Shown: positions 8,868 to 17,941, counted from the stretch's first letter. The stretch: 64,000 nucleotides of DNA from UBA699 sp050261915 (GCA_050261915.1 JBLNDT010000027.1:49177-113176); one strand, 5' to 3'. Made by a program: numbers and translations. The notes: a model not told the origin generated them from the sequence alone.

Positions 8868-9473
8868 ATGAGATTTATATCTAAGAGGAGTCATAATTTT
8901 GATTTAGTTATTTTTATGGAAGCGGTTTTATATTTAATTTCTATAATATGTATTATTTATTTTTCCTCTAAGGGTGTTAAACTAAAAGTATTAGAGCCGG
9001 TAATGATAATAGCACTGGTTAGTTTTATAAAAATAACAATGAAAAAGTTACAAGTGAATAAGGTTATTATTGGTTTAATATATATTTTTATATTTATTTC
9101 AATGATTTTCGCAAACGAGTTTGATTTTTATAGTAAAGTTCCTAAACTTGATAAAATAGAACACTTGTTGTCGGGGGTTATTTTATTTTATATAGGAGAT
9201 TCAATATTTAATTATATTGTAATGAAACAAGATACAACCTTTGAGAATAAAATAGCAGTAATTATGTTCAGCTTCTTTTTTGCAGGGGCAGCAGCGGGGT
9301 TTTGGGAGATCTTTGAATTTTCATCAGATACTTTACTGGGCTTTAATTCTCAAAATGGAAGTCTCTTTGATACAATGACAGACATTATCTATGGCACCTT
9401 AGGTGCAATGTTAAGTGGGTTTTATTCATATTTTAAACTCAAAAATAAAATTAAGCAGACTTCAATAAGTTAA
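8868..9473 (+). CDS. Polytopic membrane protein, YjdF/DUF2238-like
   Basis: A 201-residue protein with five to six hydrophobic helices. The motif set (LDKIEHLLSG, then FWEIFEF with DT, then DTMTDIIYGTLGAM) resembles the YjdF/DUF2238 family, whose role is unknown. AAGAAAGGG lies about 8 nt before the ATG. It is monocistronic: its stop codon lies in the loop of a terminator hairpin shared with the convergent HAD gene. No functional clue comes from the neighbours. Confidence 0.75.
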   Translation: MRFISKRSHNFDLVIFMEAVLYLISIICIIYFSSKGVKLKVLEPVMIIALVSFIKITMKKLQVNKVIIGLIYIFIFISMIFANEFDFYSKVPKLDKIEHLLSGVILFYIGDSIFNYIVMKQDTTFENKIAVIMFSFFFAGAAAGFWEIFEFSSDTLLGFNSQNGSLFDTMTDIIYGTLGAMLSGFYSYFKLKNKIKQTSIS

Positions 9474-9483
9474 AAGTCTGCTT
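9453..9483. terminator. Bidirectional hairpin between convergent genes
   Basis: AAGCAGACTT pairs with AAGTCTGCTT across an 11-nt loop that contains the stop codon of the upstream membrane-protein gene. The U run is weak on the plus side. Confidence 0.6.
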
Positions 9484-9490
9484 AGATTAA

Positions 9491-10174
9491 TTAAAGGATA
9501 TGATTTAAATCAAATAAACTTGAAATTTCATAGTTTGGGGTTATTTCAGTTTTATTAAGAAGTTTATTAGGATTGTACCAGCAAGTATCTATGCCGTAGT
9601 TAATACCACCAAGTATATCTGAGGTTAAACCGTCTCCAACGATTAATATTCTGCTTTTATCAGTACATCTTATATTTTTTAAAGAATGCTGGAATATTTC
9701 CGGGTTTGGTTTTGACAAGCCCACCTCTTCTGAAATAACTATTTCGTCAAAGTATTTTGCTATATCAGATTTACGTATTCTGTTGGATTGTACTGATATC
9801 AAACCATTTGTTACTATAAGAAGTTTGTAAATTCCATAAAGGCTTTCAATTAAAGGCTTACTGTCTTTGTATAATATTGATGAATCACCTAAATGTTTCA
9901 TATAAGCCTTTGCAAAATTTTCAGTATCAAAATCTATTTTCAGATCTTTGGAAAGTCGTATAAATCTTTCTTCCTTGAGCTTTTCCTGAGTTATCAGCCC
10001 TACTTCAAATTCTTTCCAGATAGCAGCGTTTATTTCATGATATATTTTAAAGTGGTAATTTTCATCATACTCCAAATCAAATTGAAGCATTGTATTTTTA
10101 AACGCTTCTTTTTCAGATTTTTTAAAATCAAATAAAGTTTCATCTGCATCAAATATAATTACATCGTATTTCAT
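9491..10174 (-). CDS. HAD-family hydrolase, YjjG-type nucleotidase
   Basis: A 227-residue HAD phosphatase. Motif I is IIFDADETLFDF (nucleophile and acid/base aspartates), motif II is LLIVTNG, the conserved lysine lies in SKPNPEIF, and motif IV is ILIVGDGLTSDI. The DADETLFDF start and overall length match the YjjG/YfnB group, which dephosphorylates non-canonical pyrimidine nucleotides. It starts 6 nt after the stop of the ABC receptor gene upstream and is probably co-transcribed with it. Confidence 0.85.
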   Translation of the reverse strand: MKYDVIIFDADETLFDFKKSEKEAFKNTMLQFDLEYDENYHFKIYHEINAAIWKEFEVGLITQEKLKEERFIRLSKDLKIDFDTENFAKAYMKHLGDSSILYKDSKPLIESLYGIYKLLIVTNGLISVQSNRIRKSDIAKYFDEIVISEEVGLSKPNPEIFQHSLKNIRCTDKSRILIVGDGLTSDILGGINYGIDTCWYNPNKLLNKTEITPNYEISSLFDLNHIL

Positions 10175-10180
10175 AATTAA

Positions 10181-11416
10181 CTACTTGTCTCCTGGAATTT
10201 GTTCCTGCCATATTTCTTCGATGATTGGTACTAGATTTGCAGGAATTTCCGGTACTCTGTGCTTTAATAGAGTTTCCTGAGGCAGTACACCTTCACCTAG
10301 GGCAATGCTTTCAAACTGCTTTTTTTCATCCGAAGAAAGCTTGCTGTTGTCAAGTACAGGAAGATCCCCCCAGCCTTTAGGATCATACTTGGCTGCCTGA
10401 GCCTCCACAGAAAGCACTTCGTTTATTACTGCCATTGCACCTTCTTTATTTGTTGAATTAAAAGGTATTGCTAGGAAGTGAGTATTTCCAATAGTTCCTT
10501 TTTCAAGAATAAAGCTCTTTGTCCCTTTGGGATATTCACCATTTGCTATTTTACCAGATATTGAATTTGAACTATAGGTCATAGTCATGAGCAATTGATT
10601 GTCTGCATACATATTATCCAGTTGTGAAATTGATGCAGGATATGATTTTCCTTGGTTCCATAAATAAGGTTTTAATTCCTTAAGGTAATCCATTGCAGGC
10701 TGGATTGCAGCCTTAACAGATTCTTTGTCTGCTTTAACATTTGCAATTTTGTCATAGCCTACTGTTTCATATATAATGTTCCTTACAAAGGCGCTTCCTG
10801 TAAAATCAGGTGGTGCGGAGTATGTAAACTTTCCAGGGTTTGCTTTTGCAAATTCCATTAGTTCTCCTGCATTTACTGGAGTTTTTGATATTTTATTGCT
10901 GTTATAAACCATAACAAATTGAGCTTTCCCATATGGTGACTCATATCCATCCGTTGTATACCCGAAATCTTTTTTTACCTCATCAGAGTTTGAATCTACA
11001 TACTTTGTGAAATTTGGCATTTTACTTGTGAAAGGTCCAAAAAGCAAGTCTGCCTTTTTTGCTGTATAAAAATTTTCTCCATTTATCCAAACTATATCGA
11101 TAGTTCCATTTTTATTGTCCCCTTGTTTGTCTGCAAGAAGTTTATTTAAAATATCATCGATATTCATTGGTACTCTTTTTAATGTAATATTATATTTTTC
11201 CTTTACAGTTTTAGCTAAATACTCATCAATCCATCTGTTTGTGGTTTCGCTTCCACCCCAGCCGTAAAAATTAACAGTGGTTCCTTTAGAGTCTTCCAAT
11301 ATGGTATCCCAGTTCTTGTCCACTGCAGTGGTGCTTTTTATATCGGCTTTTTTGCCACAGCCAATAAGGCTTAGACACATAATAAATGTGATAAGTACTG
11401 CTAGTATTCTTTTCAT
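10181..11416 (-). CDS. ABC transporter substrate-binding lipoprotein, YnjB-like
   Basis: A 411-residue lipoprotein. The signal peptide ends in the lipobox SLIGC (Cys20). The mature part has the family 1 extracellular-binding fold, with FYGWGGSETTNRWIDEYL near the start and a DIVWINGENFY segment. This pattern matches the YnjB group of thiamine/sulfonate-like receptors. AGGGGGAAAA lies before ATG 11416. In other genomes the receptor is followed by permease and ATPase genes; here the next gene is a HAD phosphatase and no transporter partner is visible, so it is an orphan receptor. Confidence 0.85.
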   Translation of the reverse strand: MKRILAVLITFIMCLSLIGCGKKADIKSTTAVDKNWDTILEDSKGTTVNFYGWGGSETTNRWIDEYLAKTVKEKYNITLKRVPMNIDDILNKLLADKQGDNKNGTIDIVWINGENFYTAKKADLLFGPFTSKMPNFTKYVDSNSDEVKKDFGYTTDGYESPYGKAQFVMVYNSNKISKTPVNAGELMEFAKANPGKFTYSAPPDFTGSAFVRNIIYETVGYDKIANVKADKESVKAAIQPAMDYLKELKPYLWNQGKSYPASISQLDNMYADNQLLMTMTYSSNSISGKIANGEYPKGTKSFILEKGTIGNTHFLAIPFNSTNKEGAMAVINEVLSVEAQAAKYDPKGWGDLPVLDNSKLSSDEKKQFESIALGEGVLPQETLLKHRVPEIPANLVPIIEEIWQEQIPGDK

Positions 11417-11641
11417 GATTTTCCCCCTTTGAATTATGTATGTTTATTATACAATCACATGAAATTAATTATATCATGGATAAAGGTAAGTGTGTTGTAT
11501 TATAATTGTACTTAATAGGTAAAAAATCAATTATTAAATAATTTTTGTATGTACCCTTCCAATTACAAATTGTATATCGTATTTATTATGAAAAGTTATA
11601 TATTTAATTAGTTACTCAATGAATTTGCAGGGGTGAGCGGT

Positions 11642-12604
11642 ATGTCTAAAATATTGGTTACGGCAATAGGATCTTTTTCAGCAGATATTGTGCTTAAATC
11701 GTTGAAAACTCAAGGCCATTATATTATAGGTAGTGACATATATCCTAAAGCATGGATAGTTGATGCCTATAATGTTGATGAATTTATTCAAATGCCTTGT
11801 GCTGAAAAAAAAGAAGATTATATTGATTATTTAGAAAAGGTGTGTATAGATAATAAAATTGAATTTGTTTTTCCATTAATTGATTTGGAAGTTGACATTC
11901 TTTCCAGTGAGAAAAAGAGGTTTATGGAAAAAGGTATAGTTATATGTGTATCTAATGATGAATCAATTAAGTTGATAAGAAATAAATATAATTTAATAAG
12001 TTTTTTGTCTGAAAAAGGCTTCAAAGGAATGATACCTACCAGGCTGATTGAAGACAATAACGAGTTTGAAATGCCAGTATTTATTAAACCTGTTTCTGGA
12101 AGAAGCAGTCAAGGGTGTAGAGCAATTTCTAACAACCTTGAATTTAAATGCATGAAAAGTATTTTACCTGGAAGTGAATATATTGTACAGCCTTTTATTG
12201 AAGGAAATATTATTACTGTTGATGTTGTAAGAAATCCTTTAACCAATCAAGTTGTGTGTGTATGCAGAAGAGAATTGATAAGAAACAAATCTGGTGCAGG
12301 ATTAACAGTGGAAATTATTGAAAATCCTGAATTGGAATCCATGTGCGCGGCTATATCTGAAGCTGTGGGTGTTATTGGTACTGTGAATTTTGAGTTTATT
12401 GAGGGACGTGATGGTAATTTTTATTTCCTTGAAATAAATCCACGTTTTTCTGGAGGAGTTGAATTTACGCATCTTGCAGGGTATAATGTGGTATATAATC
12501 ATTTCTGCTGCTTTATAAATAAGGAGATTGAAAAAAGACCATCAGTTAAAAAGGCTATCATAGTTAAAAAATATGAGGAATATATTACTGAATATATAAA
12601 ATAA
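11642..12604 (+). CDS. ATP-grasp domain protein (carbamoyl-phosphate-synthase-like)
   Basis: About 320 residues. An N-terminal Rossmann-like pre-ATP-grasp domain (ILVTAIGSFSADIVLKSLK) is followed by an ATP-grasp core: FIKPVSGRSSQGC as the phosphate/lysine loop, YIVQPFIEGN, and the metal-binding FYFLEINPRFSGG near residue 270. Such enzymes join a carboxylate to an amine or thiol using ATP. ATG 11642 has AGGGGTG upstream. It is alone, with a 225-nt AT-rich intergenic region before it in which I see no clear feature. Substrates unknown. Confidence 0.85.
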   Translation: MSKILVTAIGSFSADIVLKSLKTQGHYIIGSDIYPKAWIVDAYNVDEFIQMPCAEKKEDYIDYLEKVCIDNKIEFVFPLIDLEVDILSSEKKRFMEKGIVICVSNDESIKLIRNKYNLISFLSEKGFKGMIPTRLIEDNNEFEMPVFIKPVSGRSSQGCRAISNNLEFKCMKSILPGSEYIVQPFIEGNIITVDVVRNPLTNQVVCVCRRELIRNKSGAGLTVEIIENPELESMCAAISEAVGVIGTVNFEFIEGRDGNFYFLEINPRFSGGVEFTHLAGYNVVYNHFCCFINKEIEKRPSVKKAIIVKKYEEYITEYIK

Positions 12605-12632
12605 TGAAAATGAAAATATAAAGTTAATTTGC

Positions 12633-12675
12633 AATGCGTGCCTAAAACTGTAAAGTATAGGTGCGTATTTTTTAC
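12633..12675 (+). terminator. Intrinsic terminator after ATP-grasp gene
   Basis: Stem ATGCGTGCCTA with TAGGTGCGTAT around an 11-nt loop, then a TTTTTT run. Confidence 0.8.
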
Positions 12676-12701
12676 TTATTTTAATCAATGGGAGGAAAAT
12701 T

Positions 12702-13220
12702 ATGTATTCAATAGGAGAGCTTGGCAAAGAATTTCATCTATCAAGAAGCACTCTTTTGTATTATGACAAAATAGGGCTTCTAAATCCTTCAAGCCGTTCA
12801 AAATCAAAATACAGGCAATACTCAGAGGCAGACAGGGGAAGACTTGAAAAGATCTGTAATTTAAGGGAAACAGGGGTGTCATTAGAAGAGATTAAATATG
12901 TGGTGAATAAAACAGATATTAATGATAGCTGCATATTGGAAAAAAGGCTCATGGATATAAATAATGAGATTAAACTTCTTAGGCTGCAACAACAGGTAAT
13001 AGTGGAACTGCTTAAAAGTGACAATATATCATATAATAAAATTTTATTGAGCAAGGAAGATTTTATAGATGTGCTTTCAGCTGCAGGAATTGAAGAATCA
13101 GTCATGGATAACCTTCACATTCAGTTTGAAAAAAACTCTCCTTCGGGCCATCAGGCATTTCTTGAATTCTTAGGCCTATCTGAAGATGAAATAAAAAATA
13201 TACGGGAATCCAGCAGATAG
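12702..13220 (+). CDS. MerR-family transcriptional regulator
   Basis: A 172-residue regulator. The N-terminal winged helix reads YSIGELGKEFHLSRSTLLYYDKIGLL, followed by the second MerR segment YRQYSEAD and GVSLEEIKYVV. A coiled-coil dimerisation helix covers about residues 80-115, and a short effector region follows. GGGAGG lies before the ATG. The next gene is an MFS transporter whose promoter (13223-13253) has the 19-bp spacer that MerR proteins act on by twisting DNA, so it probably activates that efflux gene in response to a drug. Confidence 0.92.
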   Translation: MYSIGELGKEFHLSRSTLLYYDKIGLLNPSSRSKSKYRQYSEADRGRLEKICNLRETGVSLEEIKYVVNKTDINDSCILEKRLMDINNEIKLLRLQQQVIVELLKSDNISYNKILLSKEDFIDVLSAAGIEESVMDNLHIQFEKNSPSGHQAFLEFLGLSEDEIKNIRESSR

Positions 13221-13222
13221 TA

Positions 13223-13253
13223 TTGACCTGTCTACAGCTTCACGGTTTATTAT
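13223..13253 (+). promoter_or_regulatory. MerR-type promoter with 19-bp spacer
   Basis: TTGACC at 13223-13228 and TATTAT at 13248-13253 are 19 bp apart, 2 bp more than optimal. The spacer carries an imperfect ACC...GGT dyad. It lies between the MerR gene and the MFS gene. Confidence 0.62.
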
Positions 13254-13283
13254 AAAAGGTAGCAATATACTGGAGGGGAAATT

Positions 13284-14477
13284 ATGATAAACAAAAATTT
13301 TACGCTGATTTGGATTGGTAAAATAATATCACAGCTTGGGGACAAATTCTATGCCATAGCCTTGGCTTGGTGGATTTTACAGGAAACTAATTCACCATCA
13401 ATTATGGGAGTTTTTTTATTTACCTCTGTGTTTCCAGGGGTAGTACTTGGATTTTTTGCAGGTGCTTTTGTGGATCGCTTAAAAAGAAAAAATATATTGA
13501 TAATATCCGATATTATAAGGGGAAGTCTTGTACTTATAATTTCAATTCTGGCTTTAAACAAGGCGCTTATAATTAGTGAGGTTTTTATCATAGGATTTTT
13601 ATTATCCATTACTACAGCTTTTTTTGAACCTGCAATACAAGCAATTATACCGGAAATTGTAGATAAAGAGATGCTCTGAAGGGCTAACGGCTTAAGTCAG
13701 ATGGTTAGTGGAATATGTACTGTGGCAGGGCCACTCCTAGGTGCAGCTTTAGTCAGTTTTTTTGGAATAGGACTTGTGTTTATGGCAAATAGTATATCAT
13801 ACTTCATTTCTGCCATTCTTACAACCTTCGTAATTGTAAAGAATGATTTTAGAAATCTAGGCTCCAAAACACATATGCTCCAAGATATAAAGGAAGGGTT
13901 GAAATTCATAAGAGATAAAAAGAGAATAACCTTGGTTTTGAAAATAATAGCAATTGCTCATTTTTTTCTCGGAAGTCTGATGGTATCAATGCCATTTATG
14001 GCCAATTCGATTTCTGGAAATGGAATAAACAACCTGGGTATTCTTGAAATGATGCTTGGGGCTGGAATGATTGGTGGTTCACTATTTTTTAGTATAAGAA
14101 AAAAATACTTAATTAATGAAGAGAAACTTATAGTTGCAATTGTTTTAATTGGAATATGTTTTTCAATAATTGGAATAGTACATTATTTTAAAATTGGAAG
14201 TATATGTGCTTATGTTATAGAATTAACAGTAATTGGTTCATGCATAGCCTGTGCCTCAGTATTTTGGCAATGGCTCTTACAAAGTTATACTCCAGATTAT
14301 ATAGCTGGAAGGGTTTTTGGGATTTCGGCACTTATTGGGAATATTTCACTTCCTGCAGCATATGCAATTTTCGGCATTATTCTGGGGGTTAGCTCTATTT
14401 CTGCGGTAATGACTGGGTGTGGTTTATCCTTGATATTTTTAGGTCTTTATATAAAAAAGTTATACAGTATATTATAA
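13284..14477 (+). pseudogene. MFS transporter interrupted by an in-frame TGA
   Basis: Two segments in the same frame, 13284-13679 and 13680-14477, together make a normal-length MFS_3 exporter of about 397 residues. The first has SQLGDKFYAIALAWW and motif A FAGAFVDRLKRKN; the second continues with RANGLSQMVSGICTVAGP. Homologues typically read K-x-x-L-Q-R-A-N-x-L at the break, and here the residue before RAN is a TGA stop (13677-13679) with nothing missing on either side. So a single base substitution, or a sequencing error, separates the halves. A good ribosome binding site (GGAGGGG) precedes the ATG. The upstream MerR gene and 19-bp-spacer promoter look intact. Confidence 0.85.
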
Positions 14478-14488
14478 GGAGAACACTG

Positions 14489-15022
14489 ATGAAAACATTA
14501 GATTTAAAGGGTGAAAAAATTATAATAAGAAAGGCACAAGTAGAGGATGCAGAGGCTATAATACAGTATCTGAATGTAATAGGAGGAGAATCAGATTATT
14601 TAACCTTTGGAGCCAAAGGTTTTGGTAGAAGTGTTAAAGGAGAAGAGGAGTTTATTGAAGCAGCTTTAAGTAAGAAAAATGCTTTGTTTCTCATTGCAGA
14701 AACTGATGGAAAGATAGTCGGAAACTTAAATTTCTCTGGTGGAGTTAGACAAAGAACAGAACATGCAGGAGAATTTGGGGTAAGTGTGCTTAAAGAATAT
14801 TGGGGAAAAGGCATAGGAAGGGAGCTAGTAGTATACTTGATTAATTGGAGCAAGGAGCATAGGGGAATAAGGAAAATTAATTTAAGGGTGAGAACTGACA
14901 ATACTAGGGGAATAAGCCTATATAAAGATCTTGGCTTTATAGAAGAAGGAGTAATAAAGAGAGACTTTTTAATTAGTGGAGAATTTTTTGATTCCATATT
15001 CATGGGGTTAATTATTGATTAA
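14489..15022 (+). CDS. GNAT-family N-acetyltransferase
   Basis: A 177-residue acetyltransferase. The acetyl-CoA signature is FGVSVLKEYWGKGIGREL near residues 92-110, and the C-terminal motif B region has SLYKDLGFIEEG. The N-terminus, IIIRKAQVEDAEAIIQYL, is the usual first strand and helix. I start at ATG 14489, which has AAGGAG 7 nt upstream. The next GNAT gene begins 12 nt after the stop, suggesting an operon. Acceptor substrate unknown. Confidence 0.9.
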   Translation: MKTLDLKGEKIIIRKAQVEDAEAIIQYLNVIGGESDYLTFGAKGFGRSVKGEEEFIEAALSKKNALFLIAETDGKIVGNLNFSGGVRQRTEHAGEFGVSVLKEYWGKGIGRELVVYLINWSKEHRGIRKINLRVRTDNTRGISLYKDLGFIEEGVIKRDFLISGEFFDSIFMGLIID

Positions 15023-15033
15023 GGAGGTTTAAT

Positions 15034-15615
15034 ATGCTTACACATATTGGAACTAGTGAAATAGAAACAAAAAGGCTTATTTTAAGAAGGTTTCAATATA
15101 CTGATGATGAAAGCATGCTAAAATACTGGGTAAGTGACCCAAATGTTCAACTATTGTACTCGGAGCCAATATACAAAACAAAGGAACAGGTAAAAGAACT
15201 CTTGAAAAAATATATAAATTCATATGAAAAAGAGGATTATTACCGATGGGCAATTATATTAAAGGAAACCGGGGAGTGCATTGGGCAGATTGCCTATTTT
15301 CTTGTGGATAGCAAAAATCATTTTGCTGAAATCGAATATTGTATCGGAAGATCGTTTCAAAAAAAAGGTCTTGCAACGGAAGCCGCAAAAGCTGTAATAA
15401 TCTTTGGTTTTGATGAAATCAACCTTCATAAGGTACAAATATGCCATAAGGCAATGAATATTGCTTCTAGAAAGGTTATTGAAAAATGCGGCCTTATTTA
15501 TGAGGGAACTTTGAGGGATTTTTTCTATATGGAAGGGGAATATTTTAACAGACTCTATTATTCAATTTTAAAGAATGAATTTAAAACATCTAAAAGATAT
15601 TTATATATTGATTAG
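15034..15615 (+). CDS. GNAT-family N-acetyltransferase, RimJ/RimL-like
   Basis: A 193-residue protein beginning with the RimL-like IETKRLILRRFQYTDDESM. The acetyl-CoA loop reads IEYCIGRSFQKKGLATEA, and the C-terminal part has ASRKVIEKCGLIYEGTLRD. This subtype acetylates protein N-termini or small amines, but the substrate cannot be assigned. AAGGAGG lies 8 nt before the ATG. It is probably co-transcribed with the preceding GNAT gene. Confidence 0.9.
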   Translation: MLTHIGTSEIETKRLILRRFQYTDDESMLKYWVSDPNVQLLYSEPIYKTKEQVKELLKKYINSYEKEDYYRWAIILKETGECIGQIAYFLVDSKNHFAEIEYCIGRSFQKKGLATEAAKAVIIFGFDEINLHKVQICHKAMNIASRKVIEKCGLIYEGTLRDFFYMEGEYFNRLYYSILKNEFKTSKRYLYID

Positions 15616-15674
15616 AATTAATACAATAGATAATGTTAAAATATATATAGAATAAAAGTATTTGGAGGGGAATT

Positions 15675-16007
15675 ATGGCTTCAACTAATGAGTTTGTGGA
15701 GTACGTATGCGGACAGATTAAAACCCATGGAATAATTACCTACAAGAAGATGTTTGGGGAGTATGGGATTTATTACAATGGAAAATTCATAGGGCTTATA
15801 TGCGATAATGAATTTTATGTTAAGAAAACAAAAGCTGGAGAAGCATTACTTGGAAAAGATGCTGAGGAGGCCCCTCCATATCCAAAGGCAAAACCCCATT
15901 TTGTGGTGAATTTTCTTGAAAATACAGAGCTTTTAAGCAATTTTATTGAGAAGTCCTATGAAGAGCTGCCTATGCAGAAAGAAAGGAAGAAAAAAGGGGG
16001 ATATTAA
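15675..16007 (+). CDS. TfoX N-terminal domain protein
   Basis: A 110-residue single-domain protein matching the TfoX_N family (EYVCGQIKTHGIITYKKMFGEYG and FIGLICDNEFYVKKT). In gamma-proteobacteria TfoX governs competence, but free-standing TfoX_N proteins in firmicutes have no settled function. GGAGGGG lies before the ATG. The stop codon TAA shares its last A with the ATG of the downstream EamA gene, so the two are translationally coupled. Confidence 0.85.
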   Translation: MASTNEFVEYVCGQIKTHGIITYKKMFGEYGIYYNGKFIGLICDNEFYVKKTKAGEALLGKDAEEAPPYPKAKPHFVVNFLENTELLSNFIEKSYEELPMQKERKKKGGY

Positions 16008-16867
16008 TGAGTGCAGGAACTGTCATAATATTATTGATAGCTGCTATTTTTCACAGCACCTGGAACACACTTATTAAAAAGAGCAGGGATAAACAGGTTT
16101 TTACATGGATGGCCTTAGCAGCTTTTTCAGTTATTTTTTGCGTACCTTTTTGTTTTACTGTGAAAGCAGCACCTATCCATGGCTGGGTATTGATGGTTTT
16201 ATCCGGCTCCCTTGAAGCAGCCTACTTTTTCCTTTTAGCCAGTGCTTATAAGCATGGTGATCTTTCTCTTGTGTATCCACTATCCCGGGGATTGTCTCCA
16301 GTTTTTGTGGCAATTATTGCTACAATATTTCTAGGGGAAGTTATATCCTTAAAGGGAGCAATGGGTATAATATTTATCGTATTTGGTATATATACCATAC
16401 ATATACGAAGCTTAAGTTTAAAGGGACTGCTTGAACCATTTACCTATATGAAGGAAACTGCATCCAAGTTTGCTATATTAACAGGAGTAACTACTGCCCT
16501 TTATTCAACAGTAGACAAGGCTGCCTTAAATTATGTAGACATAACCATGCTGCTTTATATGAAGTTTTTTACTGCCTCCATGCTGCTGCTTCCTTTTATG
16601 CTTAGTAAAAAGAGGGAGCTTATAAAAACAGAATGGAAGGCTAACAGTTTCAAGGTAGTGATTGTAGCTTTGCTTCTTTCCTCAGCTTATGGGCTAGTGC
16701 TGGTTGCCATGAGTCTAAGTCAGGTAAGCTATACTTCAGCAGTGAGGGAGGTTTCAATAGTTTTTGGCTGTATTATAGGAACAGTTTATCTTAAAGAAAA
16801 ATTTGCAGGTAAGAAAATACTTGGAACATTATTTATTTTTGCAGGTATTTTGTTTATAGCAGTTTAA
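16007..16867 (+). CDS. EamA-family (DMT) transporter
   Basis: A 286-residue membrane protein with about ten helices in two EamA repeats. Repeat 1 has IFHSTWNTLIKKS and YPLSRGLSPVFVAIIATIFLGE; repeat 2 ends with VSIVFGCIIGTVYLKEKF. Members export metabolites such as amino acids. Its start codon overlaps the stop of the TfoX_N gene, and a GNAT gene follows 15 nt after its end, within a tight co-oriented run. Confidence 0.92.
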   Translation: MSAGTVIILLIAAIFHSTWNTLIKKSRDKQVFTWMALAAFSVIFCVPFCFTVKAAPIHGWVLMVLSGSLEAAYFFLLASAYKHGDLSLVYPLSRGLSPVFVAIIATIFLGEVISLKGAMGIIFIVFGIYTIHIRSLSLKGLLEPFTYMKETASKFAILTGVTTALYSTVDKAALNYVDITMLLYMKFFTASMLLLPFMLSKKRELIKTEWKANSFKVVIVALLLSSAYGLVLVAMSLSQVSYTSAVREVSIVFGCIIGTVYLKEKFAGKKILGTLFIFAGILFIAV

Positions 16868-16882
16868 AGTAAGGAGGTTAGT

Positions 16883-17338
16883 ATGGATATTATAAAGCTT
16901 GGTTATGATGATGTTAAAGCAGCCATGGAGCTTGTACATAGAGTATTTATGGAATTTGAAGCCCCTGAATATTCAGAGGATGGGATTAAAGAATTTGAAA
17001 AGTTTATTGAATACAATTCTGTAATAAAAATGATGGATAATGGAGAACTTTCCATTTTAGGGGCAAAGGACCACGGTTTGTTAAAAGGAATTATTGCAAA
17101 CAGAGGAAATCATATATCCTTGCTCTTTGTGGATAAGGAGTTTCATAGAAAAGGCATAGCTCGTAAATTATTTAATGTGCTTGTGGAAGAATTAAAAAGA
17201 GAAGGTGTAAAGGATATTACTGTTAATTCTTCTCCATATGCTGTAGATATTTACATAAAACTTGGATTTAATGCAACAGACATGGAACAGGTTGTTAATG
17301 GAATACGTTTTACACCTATGATTTATATTATGAACTAA
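16883..17338 (+). CDS. GNAT-family N-acetyltransferase
   Basis: A compact 151-residue GNAT. The acetyl-CoA binding segment is LLFVDKEFHRKGIARKLF (about residues 91-108), and the C-terminus has VDIYIKLGFNAT. AAGGAGG lies before the ATG. It sits 15 nt after the EamA transporter and 12 nt before the tag gene. Substrate unknown. Confidence 0.88.
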   Translation: MDIIKLGYDDVKAAMELVHRVFMEFEAPEYSEDGIKEFEKFIEYNSVIKMMDNGELSILGAKDHGLLKGIIANRGNHISLLFVDKEFHRKGIARKLFNVLVEELKREGVKDITVNSSPYAVDIYIKLGFNATDMEQVVNGIRFTPMIYIMN

Positions 17339-17350
17339 GGAGAATTACAA

Positions 17351-17920
17351 ATGGAAAGATGTTCTTGGTGCGGAGATAATGAAATATATGTTAGATATCA
17401 TGATGAGGAATGGGGATTCCCTGTTCATGATGATAATAAGCATTTTGAATTTCTTGTGCTGGAATCAGCTCAAGCTGGCCTTAACTGGCTTACAGTATTA
17501 AAGAAAAGGGAAAATTACAGAGCTGCCTATGATAATTTTGATGTGGTTAAGGTAGCGGAGTATGGTGAAGATAAGTTCAATGAGCTTATGAATAATCCAG
17601 GAATAATAAGAAATAAGCTAAAAATAGCTGCTTCCATTAATAATGCAAAATGCTTTATTGATATTCAAAAGGAATTTGGGAGCTTCGATAAATACATCTG
17701 GGGCTTTACCCAAAATAAACAGGTGGTAAATAACTGGGGAGCCTTAAATGAGGTACCAGCTTCCACAGAATTATCTGATAAAATCAGTAAGGATTTAAAG
17801 AATAGAGGATTCAAATTTGTTGGCACTACAATTATTTATTCACAATTACAAGCTACAGGATTAATAAATGACCATATAACAAGCTGCTTTAGGCATGCTG
17901 AGGTACAAACAAAGGAATAA
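17351..17920 (+). CDS. tag: DNA-3-methyladenine glycosylase I
   Basis: A 189-residue HhH-family repair enzyme that excises 3-methyladenine from alkylated DNA. The first residues, MERCSWCG, place Cys4; His17 follows in RYHDEEWG, and the C-terminal NDHITSCFRHAE supplies the other His and Cys of the structural zinc site known from E. coli Tag. Glu38 (LVLESAQAGLNW) matches the E. coli base-recognition glutamate in both number and context. It is part of the co-oriented enzyme run. Confidence 0.95.
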   Translation: MERCSWCGDNEIYVRYHDEEWGFPVHDDNKHFEFLVLESAQAGLNWLTVLKKRENYRAAYDNFDVVKVAEYGEDKFNELMNNPGIIRNKLKIAASINNAKCFIDIQKEFGSFDKYIWGFTQNKQVVNNWGALNEVPASTELSDKISKDLKNRGFKFVGTTIIYSQLQATGLINDHITSCFRHAEVQTKE

Positions 17921-17941
17921 ATCAGGAGAAGGAGTGGGAAT

